Shown here: positions 51,665 to 61,698 of the stretch, piece after piece
Layout: each line of letters begins with the position of its first letter
Numbering within the stretch: position 1 is the stretch's first letter
Source of the DNA: Mytilus edulis
Taxonomy: Eukaryota > Mollusca > Bivalvia > Mytilida > Mytilidae
Assembly: GCF_963676685.1 (NCBI RefSeq)
Contig: NC_092345.1
Span: forward strand, 44,289,838 to 44,353,837
DNA length: 64,000 nt
Direction: 5' to 3'
Notes under the pieces: generated by a model
Seen by the model: only the letters and a program-made list of their open reading frames with translations
Databases searched by the model: none
Told to the model about the DNA's origin: nothing
Position numbers and translations under genes: made by a program

Positions 51665-51850
51665 ACTATAATGTATTATACAAGATGAATGAGTACATTA
51701 TAAGTCAGATGCAAAAAGCACTTTAAATTAAAGTTTTATACGACAATACTACTGAGAACAAATTGAATGGGTTCTATATAGTAAACTCTCGCCCATGTCG
51801 AAACAACAGGCATTCCCTGAAAACTAGTCAAATACCTACAGATCTCAAAC
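51665..51850 (-). repeat. 5'-flank block of esterase copy 3
   Basis: Proximal half of the block seen upstream of copy 2 (ACAAGATGAATGAGTACATT, ATGTCGAAACAACAGGCATT). The distal half is replaced by a family-A fragment. Confidence 0.5.
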
Positions 51851-52189
51851 ATTTTGCATTTGCGTTGTCAGTTTGTGTTCGAATTATAAGTTGGGAAAAA
51901 CTCTTTGGTATCTTTGACATCTCTCTTCTCTGTATCAGAAACTCGTCAAAGACTTCTGGATTATAATTTTGTACTCCAGGAGCGCGTATAGAATATTCAT
52001 CAGTGGCGCTCGAAACATCACAGTTTGAATGTCTAGTCTGTCAAATGCGAAACTGAATAGTTTCAAGAACGAAATTCATAAACATTGCGCCAATTACGAA
52101 CAATTAAGCCAATATATGCCTTGTGTGGTTTGAAAATTTTGCAACATTTTATACATTCGTATATGACGCTGGTGTATCTCTATTGGAAT

Positions 52190-52450
52190 AGTCCCCTTTT
52201 CCCTAAATATGACCTACTGAATAAGTTATATCACCGGGGTTTATACTAACATAAGCAAGAGCGCGTGTGGAACAAGATCTGCTTACCATTCCTAAGTACC
52301 AAGATCACCTCCAGTTTTTGGTGGGGTTCGTGTTGCACAGTGTTTGGTTTTCTATGCTGTGATTTGTGTATTGTTGTCTTTTCTATTTTTAGCCATGTCA
52401 GATTATTTTCGACTTATGAGTTCGATGTCCCTTTCGTATCATTCGTATCT
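52190..52450 (+). repeat. Family A dispersed repeat, degenerate
   Basis: GTGTGGAACAAGATCTGCTT, TTTTTGGTGGGGTTCGTGTT and CCCTTTCGTATCATTCGTAT keep the family-A order, with deletions. A smaller piece (TTTGCGTTGTCAGTTTGTG) lies at 51855-51945. Confidence 0.5.
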
Positions 52451-53899
52451 ATTTTATTGGGGTTTATTCAATTCCCTTCATTATTCTCAAGATTAAATTG
52501 GAAATATTGGATGCTTATTATTATTACAATTACTGTAAACCGTTCTAGAACAGCAAAATATTGATATTGTGTCATTGTAATGTTCGTAAAACCTTATTAT
52601 ATTACATGTAAGTTTTAATTATTAATCATGATAAAATCTATAAACGTGTTTATACATGCCGGTGTATTTAACTTTGTAAAAAGGGACTAAAAAGGCATGT
52701 TAAACATAGGAAATTAACTTTTATATGTCATCCGAAAATAAACCTACTTTATGTTTGTAATTCCATATATACAGAAACATACAAAAAAATCCATTTTACT
52801 TTTATTTGAACTAGGTGTTGTCTTAAATCTAGTTCAGTCATTTATATGCATTTTGTTGATCACGTTAGCCTATGCAGGGAGAATACTTGGGATGAGATTG
52901 ATTTTACAAAAAGCCAATAATAACTATATACGATTACAGTATTGGCAATCTATTGCTTACAAGCTTCCGGAACCATATTTTCTGTACAGTCCAGTAATAT
53001 TTCAAAAAATGCTTACACTTGGAACATACAGGGAAAGTTGTGCGCCAAAATAGCTTTAATTCTAAAAATCATTTTCTGCCTGATTTTCAACGACTGCTAG
53101 TACTATGTATTTTTGATAAATTATATCTGTATTATATTCCAAAAGAATTTTCTTTTTCTTTTTTGCAAGCAGCGTTTTTTGGCAACCATTTTAAACGAAT
53201 TGGTTTCTTTACGAAATTGCACTAATAGTGTTAAAAAATTCCCCGTATTTTAACACATTATCCTGCATTTCTATATAGTTTGGATTTATACTTTAAAAAA
53301 ATCATCGGGAAATTGCGTGATGCATCAGAGTTACAAATTCAACGCAAACAGACAGCTTCACAGTCAGTGAAAAAGTAATAGAGGTTCTTGAAGCAGAAGA
53401 AATAACACTTCTATCTTGAAAGAGGACAAGACGTGGACGAACCATAGAAACAAGACATTTGATCGATTTCTTTAAAAATTAGCATCCTGTAGACTATTTT
53501 TTCATGATGCAGGGTCGAAGACAAGAGAAAGGGGTTGGGAAAAAGGAGAGGAGGGGCGGGAGAAAGGAGAAAGGTACCCCCCTTTCCGCCCCTCTGTTAA
53601 ATACGTACTGTTCTTGGACTTTTCTGAAATGTTTTTTTTTTAATATGTGGGACACTTGTTGTTAAAGATATAGGAGCAATTTTATACGTGTGAATGTAAA
53701 ACAAATTTCGTTGTAGAAGGGTCTAAAAACAGCACAAACAACATTTTCCAAAAGACCAAAAATGTGAAAAAGTATATAATGTTTGAATTTGGTTGGACAT
53801 CATCGCAATTACCAATATCATGATTACAAATACATGTATATAATATACTAGTTCATACAAAACAAACAAGCTAACCAAAATAAAATTGAGAATGGAAAT

Positions 53900-54560
53900 G
53901 GAGAATGTACCAGAAGTCTTGCTCTACATACATTAGGAAATTAGCTCCAAGTGATACCAACTTCTAGGGCCTTAAGAAGTTTTCAATTGGTTTGGGGCTG
54001 TTATATCAACCTTTGATAAACATTCTCTTTAATTCCAATGAATCAAAATTTAATCTCACCTAGATCAAAATGCCAAGTCAGCAATTTTCTTTACTTGGCA
54101 TACATTTTTCATGAACTTTTACTAAATCTTCTTCTCTGAAACTTCAAGGCCAATTTGAACCAAACTTTCCCACAATCATCCTTTTTGTAAGTACAATGTA
54201 GTTTAGGTATTTATATGTCTGCTCATTTGAACTGCCAACAGCATGGCTGACATGGCGAAAAGAACACAGGGGTGATTGCAAGTTTTGTCTTAACCTTGAA
54301 AACATCTGCAGATTAATCTGACAGTGACAGAAATGTTTAGATTGTTGAGAGTAACACAGCATAAACTTAATATTAAGAAACATTAACTTGTCAGGTTAGA
54401 ATACAGTGAACATAATTATAAACAAGAGGCTCTACAGAGCCTTTGTTGTCACCTTGGGTCTACTTGCATACTTGACAAGGGGTCACTCCAACATTGTAGG
54501 CAATGAATTGGGCTTCCAGAGATCAGACAAGTGGTTGAACATCCCACTGGTTTAAACAAT
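53900..54560. repeat. Repeat-like non-coding sequence downstream of TTC19
   Basis: ACAAGAGGCTCTACAGAGCC at 54422 forms a short stem that I recognise from mollusc SINE-like repeats. TGGCATACATTTTTCATGAA and similar runs precede it. No gene is seen between 51.4 and 54.6 kb; 53520-53600 is purine-rich (GGGGTTGGG...) closing in a GAGGGGCGG/CCGCCCCTC stem. Confidence 0.35.
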
Positions 54561-54583
54561 TCTGTTAGCATTTCTATTTGTAT

Positions 54584-54589
54584 TTTATT
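54584..54589 (-). terminator. TTC19: Candidate TTC19 polyadenylation signal AATAAA
   Basis: A canonical AATAAA on the minus strand about 45 bp past the TAA stop. AT-rich sequence makes chance matches common, so support is moderate. Confidence 0.4.
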
Positions 54590-54634
54590 CAAATCACTTT
54601 ATCTATAATAAATAAATATATAAATTCTTCAAAC

Positions 54635-57600
54635 TTATTCAGCTGATTGTACACCTTTTTTCCTCTCTTCTAAAATTCTTTGCAAACAGTATTCAGCTTG
54701 TCCCTGAGCATGTTTATTTTTGTTTTCTTTTGCTTTTTTCAGTGCTATCCCACAATTTTTCTCTGCATCATTTAATTTTGAAGTCCTTAGATATATTGCT
54801 CCTAAATTTGAATAAAGCGCTGGAAGTTCTGGCACATTTGATGCAGTCCCAACTTCAACAGCTTGAAATAATGTTGACTCTGCTTCTTTTAGATTGTTTT
54901 GCATAATTTGTACAGTAGCAATGTCATTTAAAAGAACAATTCTTTGTGGGTGTTCTTCTCCTAAAACTCTTCTAGCTATACTTTCTGATCTAACAAGTAA
55001 TGGTTGGGCTTCTGCCAATTCTTTATGATACATTAAGAATCGGCCATAACTTTCTAGAGCAAGACCAAGCAAGGCATATGTATTGTTGTCAGACTCTGGA
55101 TTTTCCTTGACCTTCACTTCCATAATTTTAACTGCTTCTCGATATCCCATCTCTGCCATTTCGTATTTTTTTGTCATTGCATACAGACTTCCTAATTTAA
55201 TGGTTATTTCAACAAAAGCATTGCTTGTTTTTTCCATTCCCTTTTGAAGGCAAGCTTTCATTGTTTCTTTATATAAAACCTCAGCTTTTGAGAATTGTCG
55301 TTGATTTAAAGCTATATTGGCCAAATCGTCATATACCGTCACTTTTGCATTAAAGTATTCTTCTCTCTCCATTTCTTTGCTTTTGAATTTATTCTCTATG
55401 TCATATAGAGCCTCATGATAAATTCTTTCTGCAGCTTGATTTTCATTTCGCATGGCTGCCAGTTTTGCCCGTTTTATACTCATAACAATAGGGTCTTCTT
55501 CTGTTTTGCTTGAAAATCCAAGGAAACATCTTGATACACCAATTAAGCCAAAAGAAGAAACAATTGTTGACAAGGAACTGGTTCTGTAAAAGAAACAATA
55601 ATTTTAAAATGACATTTTTAAATGCTAACTCAAGGATTACATACGTACATCTCCCGGTGGGGTTACTTCCTATATTTTTAGTGGTAGGAGTATGCCGCAA
55701 GACAGGGTTGCTTTTTCATTTCCGGATGGTTAAAATAGGATCCCTTTTTCATGTTCTGCTGGTTAGAACAGGGTCACTTCGATCAAAAGTTCTTTGAGCC
55801 CTGCTGGTGAGAACAGTGTCTTTTTCTAGAACAGGAACACTTATTTAACTGTTTAAAATATAGTCTAGCAGCATCTATTTCATACGATCTAGAACAGGCT
55901 ATACATTTTCTGAGCGTATCTAAAACCAGGTATGTTTTTTAATGTTTTCTGGTTAGAACAGGGTACAATTTGGCAAGTGCTGTCAGCACAGTTATACCCA
56001 AAAGGATAGTCAGCAACAAACCCGGATAACATCTACAGATTATGTAAATTAACTCATCATACATTTTTGTCAGAGAAACCAGAATTGAAATTTTGTGTTT
56101 ACGTCAGACCTGCGTTTCGTCTACAAAAGACTCATCTGTGACGCTTGAAGATAAGTTAAAAATAGATAGTGTGACTGTCTAATTCATTTTTAAATTGTCT
56201 TTGAGAAATCTTTACAATGTATCTTTTCATGAGCATCTTTTTATCTTTAATCTATAGCAATGTATTATCTGTACACATTATAAACATGATAAATGTATTG
56301 TCTTAGGGAGCTACCATTTGATTTTTATGGGGGGGGGGCTAGGATGAAAAATTTTGTCCTGCATTTTTTTTAGCTGTAATCTCTGACCTGCCTTTTTATT
56401 TTTCACTCTGTTCGGTCCTGCCTTTTTTTTTTAGTTTATCCTGCCTTTTATTTTACTCAAAACTCCTGTCCTGCCTATTTTTTTCAAATTTCATCCTAGC
56501 CCTCTCATAAAAATCAAATGGTAGCTCCCTTAGTCAATGTAGATGTTTCAAGGATGTTTGTTGCATGTGTTACTCTATAATTCTTTGTAAAAACTTCTGA
56601 GATTTTGCAGAAACAGTCATTTCATAAATATATACATGTATCATACATCATAAAGGCAATACATGATTAACATCTGATGTCTACAAGAGAAATTAGCTTG
56701 ATTTATCATAAAACTACTAATTTTGTATTGAAGGAATAATTCAATTTTTTTACTTCAGTAGTACTAGTGCTAATATAATAATATAAAGTTGATTCTTAAT
56801 TTTACTTTCATTTATATTGTTGCAGATGAACATTCTGTTAAAACAATGAACAGGTAAAAAGTCTGCTTTAACCATAAATATAGCTCCTTGTTTTCAAAAT
56901 TCCAATAGGGAACATACTTTTAAACAAAATGTCAGCCATGTAGTTGAGAGGAAAAATAAAGAACTGAAGAAGGCCACTGGCCGAAACGTCTTGAAAAATA
57001 GGTTTATTTACATAAATATAGCTCCATACAGGGGGCCTGGACACCCTGGCCCTGACCCTAAATCTGCCTTTGCTCTTTAAAGACAAAATACACCTACATG
57101 TTATTAGGCTATTTATCAGATTTTGATGAAATTTTGTATGAATTTAGAACTCAACTACCTGCACTGAGCTGTATCTGAATATTGAAATACATAATACATG
57201 TAGGTTATATGCTAGTAGAGATACAATGTATACAGGCAATTTATTGCTTCGCTGAGTGCAGATGGATACAACCGAAGATGTCCAACCCTGAAAAGTTGGG
57301 GCCAAAATGGACACAATATTCTTGCTTGATACAGGTTTGAATTTGGATTGTAAATAAATTTTTGACACATAATAGGTTTCTGACACATAATGACTGTAGT
57401 CAAAGAACTTCAAATTGGTTATATGATTTGAATTTATATTTATATTTTTGCATTTGTAAAATACACTATGATGTTGCGAATTAACCTTTCCCTCCCACCA
57501 ACCCCACCACCCAAAAAAAAAATTTACCCCGGTTTTTTTTGCTTTTGTACAATACACTATGCTGTTGAATATATAATAACCCCCCAAAATTTTTTTTTTT

Positions 57601-60523
57601 AGAGAATTTGTTTTTTAATTTCTGAAATCTGAAATGGAAAACTATGTCACCCCCTCCCTCCCCCCTTTCCAATTTTTTTTTCACTTACACCCTTTCCTTT
57701 ATTCTAAAAAACAAATCTTTCCATCAAGATATGGTCAGTATTTCAATTGACCTCTAACCTTGACCTAATTTTCTCTTTTTTGGACCTAGGACCTCAAATC
57801 AAATGATGATTGGATCCTAGGTCTCTATAACTTATGGTTTATCAGTTAGAAAGGCATCACTTATATCAAATGCATAAAGAGGAATAATTCTCATATAGCT
57901 TCTCCAGATAGCTTAGGTCAAAGTAAAATGTTACATCTTTCATGTCCTATATGGAAATAATGAGCCCTTTGGAAAAATAAATCTATTGCTTTCTTTTACA
58001 GTTGTGAAGAAGATCTAATAACAAGAAAAACAGCGTTTGGGGGGATAACTCTTTCAAAGAAAAGTGTTGGCTAAACAGGGTCAGTTTGAAAGCGTATATA
58101 TATACAAAAAAAAAAGCGACATCTTGTAAAACAAAACAAAAACAGCGCAAGAAAAAAATTGGGTAGAAGAAAAATACAAAAATGTAAATAAAACCAGATG
58201 CTCCGCAGGGTGCAGCTTTATACGACCGCAGAGTTCGAACCCTGAACATTGGGGCAAGTATGGACACAACATTCAAGCTTGATACAGCTCTGAATTTGGA
58301 TTGTGATTAAATAGTTGACACAACACAGGTTTCTGACACATAATGAATGTGGTCTAAGAACTTAAACTTAAAAACTTTAAGTTGGACACTACCTATTATG
58401 GTCCAATATCCAAAATCTAAATACATGGTTAGATTCAGCATATCAAAGAACCCCAAGAATTCAATTTTTGATGAAATCAAATAAAGTTCAATTTTGGACC
58501 CTTTAGACCTCAATGTGGACCAATCTGATAACCGGGCCCACACATCAAAATTCTAAATACATGGTTAGATTAAGCATATATCAAAGAACCCCATATATAC
58601 AATTTTTGTTGTAATCAAACAAAGTTTAATTTTGGACCACAATTTGGACCAATTTGAAAACTGGGCCTATAATCAAAATCTAAATACAGGTTTAGATTCA
58701 GCATATCAAAAAAACCCAAGGATTCAATTTTTTTTTATATCAAACAAAGTTTAATTTTGGACCATGATTTGGACCAACTTGAAAACTGGGCCCATAATAA
58801 AAACCAGATGCTCCGTAAGGGCTCAGCTTTATACCACTGCAGAGTTTGAACCCTGAACATTGGGGCAAGTATGGACACAACATTCAAGCTTGATACAGCT
58901 CTGAATTTGGATTGTGATTAAATAGTTGACACACCACAGGTTTCTGACACATAATGAATGTGGTGTAAGAACTTAAACTTAAAAACTTTAAATTTTAAAT
59001 TGGACATTACCTATTATGGTCCAATATTCAAAGTCTAAATACATGGTTAGATTCAGCATATCAAAGAACCACAAAAAAGACAATTTTTGTTGAAATCAAA
59101 CAAAGTTTAATTTTGGACTGCAATTTGGACCAACTTGAAAACTGGGCCTATAATCAAAAATATAAATACAGGTTTAGATTCAGCATATCAAAGAACCTCA
59201 AGTATTCAATTTTTGTTGATACCAACATGACCAAACAAAGTTTAATTTTGGACCCTGATTTAGACCAACTTGAAAACTGGGCCCATAATAAAAATTATAA
59301 GTACATGTACATGTTTAGATTCAGCAGGAGAAGATTTTTGTAAAAGTTAACAGACAACGACGAAGAAGCCTTCAAGGACGACGGATGCAAAGTGATGAGA
59401 AAAGCTCACTTGGCCCTTAGGGCCAGGTGAGCTAAAAATACAGTGTTTTGATTTTTTCTAAAAACTCAGCAACTACAAAGTGCAATACAAAATAAGTTGA
59501 TATCATTATGAAGCCGGAACCTTATTCTAGTATTTTGCACTTGTTTAAAGTTTCTGGTAACATTTCTGAATTTTCTATGATTTTTAAAAATTTCAGTTTT
59601 GAATTTCATTATTATGTCAAAATATTAAAAAGTAGAACAAAGCGAGAAAATGAGATATCATTTTAAAGAAGGAATATTTTCCTACAGTTTGGTCTAAATT
59701 ACGAATGCGTAATGTTATTGGTACAATGTAAATGATTTTATTTCGAAACATTTTGAAAATTTTAAGTAGTGCGTCCATAAATACACCAACACACCATATT
59801 CTGGTAAGGGTTAAATAACTACTTGTGTTAGATGTGACATTGACATTGACATACAATTTAAAAGCTTAATTTTTTTTCTATCACATAGTGTTGGTTTAAT
59901 TCAATTCAAATCTTTATTGCCATTATAAAACTACATATATATAGTGTGTGACACAACATAACAAAGAAAATGGTGATAAAAACGAATATTTGCTATGATT
60001 TTTCAAAATCCCATGTTTATATTTCACATTGGCGTCTTTTTGTTCAGTCAAGTTCCACACGGATGAAGTTGAAAATTACAGACAAGAAATGTATATAAGA
60101 CTTCCAATTGGGATTGATTGTGTCGCTTTATATTTGATTTTATTCATTTATTTTTTTGTCAAATACTATAAGTATAATTTTTTTATTCTAATCGTTGTTT
60201 GGTATATTGAAATTTGTCAATTCTAAGCGACTCAACGTTGTCGTAAATAACTATTAGCTTAGCAGCAAAACAGTTTGTTCCTTTAATATAGTTTATGAAA
60301 ATACAGTAGCCCATGGCCAACACCAACAGTTGTTTTATTGTATTTTCTAACTTTAATGCTACCCTTATTTATGATAATCAATTGCACACCTGGAAAATTT
60401 TGATGTATTTTCATGATGTGGAACGCATTCACGTGGATGTAATTTTCTTCTCTTCAATTCATTCAGACATCGTAGTAATGTAAATCGAAATGCATTTATC
60501 ACAGTTCTTCCCGATGTTGTCAT
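54635..60523 (-). CDS. TTC19: Tetratricopeptide repeat protein 19, mitochondrial (2 coding exons, 360 aa)
   Basis: TTC19 is a mitochondrial inner-membrane TPR protein that supports complex III by clearing Rieske protein fragments (known for the family). Exon 2 is 54635-55583, after a TTTTACAG acceptor. Exon 1 is 60390-60523, from ATG to a CAG/GTGTGC donor. Phases match (2 nt + 1 nt), giving 360 residues, close to the 380 of human TTC19. Exon 1 encodes an Arg/Lys-rich, acid-poor N-terminus typical of a mitochondrial presequence. Residues ~52-68 are hydrophobic, a candidate membrane anchor. TPR helices lie at roughly 126-156, 168-198, 216-248, 258-290 and 300-332. The TPR exon is strongly supported. 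The exon 1 assignment is inference from phase, donor and charge pattern, across a 4.8-kb intron. The gene is head to head with the LOTUS-domain gene. Confidence 0.88.
55670..55970. repeat. Degenerate tandem repeat around GGTTAGAACAGGGT
   Basis: The motif TGCTGGTTAGAACAGGGT and variants recur about seven times at irregular spacing of 30-60 bp, in the TTC19 intron just upstream of the TPR exon. Confidence 0.45.
56306..56529. mobile_element. 224-bp MITE with TTA target-site duplication (PIF/Harbinger-like)
   Basis: Inverted repeats of ~45 bp begin GGGAGCTACCATTTGATTTT on both strands and continue into GGCTAGGATGAAA. TTA flanks each side (56303-56305 and 56530-56532). The inside is T-rich with repeated CCTGCCTTTTT. 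No transposase. TTA duplication and length fit Harbinger-type MITEs; the superfamily is inference. It lies in the TTC19 intron. Confidence 0.75.
57225..59436 (+). repeat. Composite non-coding dispersed repeat with ~126-bp tandem subunits
   Basis: Three related starts (~57240, ~58195, ~58803) share GGTTTCTGACACATAATGA, and two share CCAGATGCTCCG then GGGGCAAGTATGGACACAAC. Units of ~126 bp starting TCTAAATACATGGTTAGATT follow at 58417, 58553 and 58679, then 59033 and ~59160. The block ends in a hairpin at 59403-59433 (AGCTCACTTGGCCC, loop TTA, GGGCCAGGTGAGCT). No long coding frame. It lies in the TTC19 intron and is recognised as bivalve high-copy sequence, from memory. Confidence 0.65.
60390..60523 (-). 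CDS. TTC19: TTC19 exon 1: mitochondrial presequence exon
   Basis: 44 codons plus 2 nt. The product starts MTTSGRTVINAFRF and carries a run of Arg and Lys with few acidic residues in the first 30 positions. The exon ends at a good CAG/GTGTGC donor in exactly the phase the TPR exon needs. The frame upstream of this ATG stays open to 60556, so an earlier in-frame start is formally possible. Confidence is lower than for the TPR exon. Confidence 0.65.
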
Positions 60524-60893
60524 TGTATAAGTTGTGTTGTTACCCGTACATACCAAAATCGAGGAAAGTAACGATAGGGAAAGAAAACATTTTTAAAACA
60601 GTAAACCAGATCATAATTGCTAAAATAAAGATTTCCATTCCTAGTGTACAGAAATGAACATATAAAACAAGGTCACCGACTTAAATTAAGATTTATTTAT
60701 TCAATAACTAATATCATCTACTTGAAATTTTGCATTTAAAATAAAATCCTATTATAATTTTAGTCCTAAATCAGTAAATTTTTGCATTTCAGTGTGGGAA
60801 CCAGTAGGACATAATTTTTCTACAACCACATGGAAGTTTGCAGGAAATATTTTTGATAGGCTGGCGCGAAAGAACTGAAAATAAACACTCAAC
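60524..60893. promoter_or_regulatory. Divergent promoter region between TTC19 and the TDRD5-like gene
   Basis: 370 bp separate the two start codons, so the genes must share or abut their promoters. GCGCGAAA at 60864-60871, 23 bp before the TDRD5-like ATG, is a perfect E2F-type core. No convincing TATA box was seen for either gene. Promoter function is inferred from the head-to-head arrangement. Confidence 0.5.
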
Positions 60894-61698
60894 ATGACTG
60901 ACATTGCAAATAAAAGGCATGAAATTGCAAAGGAGATTAGGGCCTTATTGATGTCAAGTCCTGCAGCCCTGACAATTGATGAGCTAAGGAGAGATTTTCA
61001 TCAGTTCATGGACAAACCTATTCCCTTTAGGGAACTTGGGTACTCCAATCTTGAAGACCTGTTAAGAGACATGACAGATGTTTTACATATTACTTATAGA
61101 AAGGGAATGATGTGTCTTGAAGTTATCCCAGATGACACAACCCGCCACATTGCAAAACTTGTGTCTAAACAAAAAATTCCAAACAAAAACAAATATGCCA
61201 CAATGAGGAGAGGGCCACCTCCTAGAAGACAGCAATATAAAGTTACACCTTCTTTGCCACGTTATATAAAAGACAACATCTCAGAATTATTTAGATCTTA
61301 TTCCAATGGCTTACCATTAACTCATTTAGATACTGCTTATTCGAAGCGCTTTGGTTCAATGTTTTCATTTAATAGACTTGGCTTTGTGTCTATTAAAGAA
61401 CTTTTATATTCTATTCCTGAATGTGTTTTACTTAAAGAATTTCAAGGTGGAGAGTGGAGAGTTTTGCCCGTACATATGAAAGCACCTGAAGGCAATTGGA
61501 GAAAAAGAGGACACAAACCAGAAGAAAGAACTTTAAGTCCACAAAACAGACCCCCAGATGGTTGGTCTATGCAGTATGACCAAAGACAAGCCATTGTAGA
61601 AACACCACAACAATACAACAGCACCTTGCCATATAAAGTTGGAACAGGAAGACCTGAAACCACTGCTCAACAAAAACCAGTCAGAGGAAGAGGGAGAG
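60894..61698 (+). CDS. TDRD5: TDRD5-like protein, first coding exon with two LOTUS (OST-HTH) domains
   Basis: LOTUS/OST-HTH domains bind RNA or DEAD-box helicases of the Vasa type. TDRD5 and TDRD7 use them in germ-granule and piRNA-pathway complexes (family knowledge). The first domain spans residues ~6-80 and starts almost at the N-terminus, ending in a VIPDDTTRHIAKLVSKQK segment. A basic Pro/Arg linker (~95-118) follows, then a second domain at ~122-192 with a SKRFGSMFSFNRLGF core. The tail to residue 268 is Arg/Gly/Pro/Gln-rich and ends in RGRGR. Placement and motifs fit TDRD5 better than TDRD7 or MARF1. The exon probably ends at 61698 before GTAGTT (phase 1); the open frame runs on to 61985 but there reads like intron. 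Tudor exons lie beyond the window. The ATG context AACATGA is good. Confidence 0.75.

Noticed and set aside
55571-55573. TTG as the start of the TTC19 frame
   Set aside because: The frame continues upstream to a splice acceptor at 55584 and needs an upstream exon; TTG starts are not expected here.
56930-57000. GAAGAAGGCC...GGCCGAAACGT motif as the end of a retroelement coding region
   Set aside because: Recognisable motif, but no adjoining coding frame or boundary to support a call.
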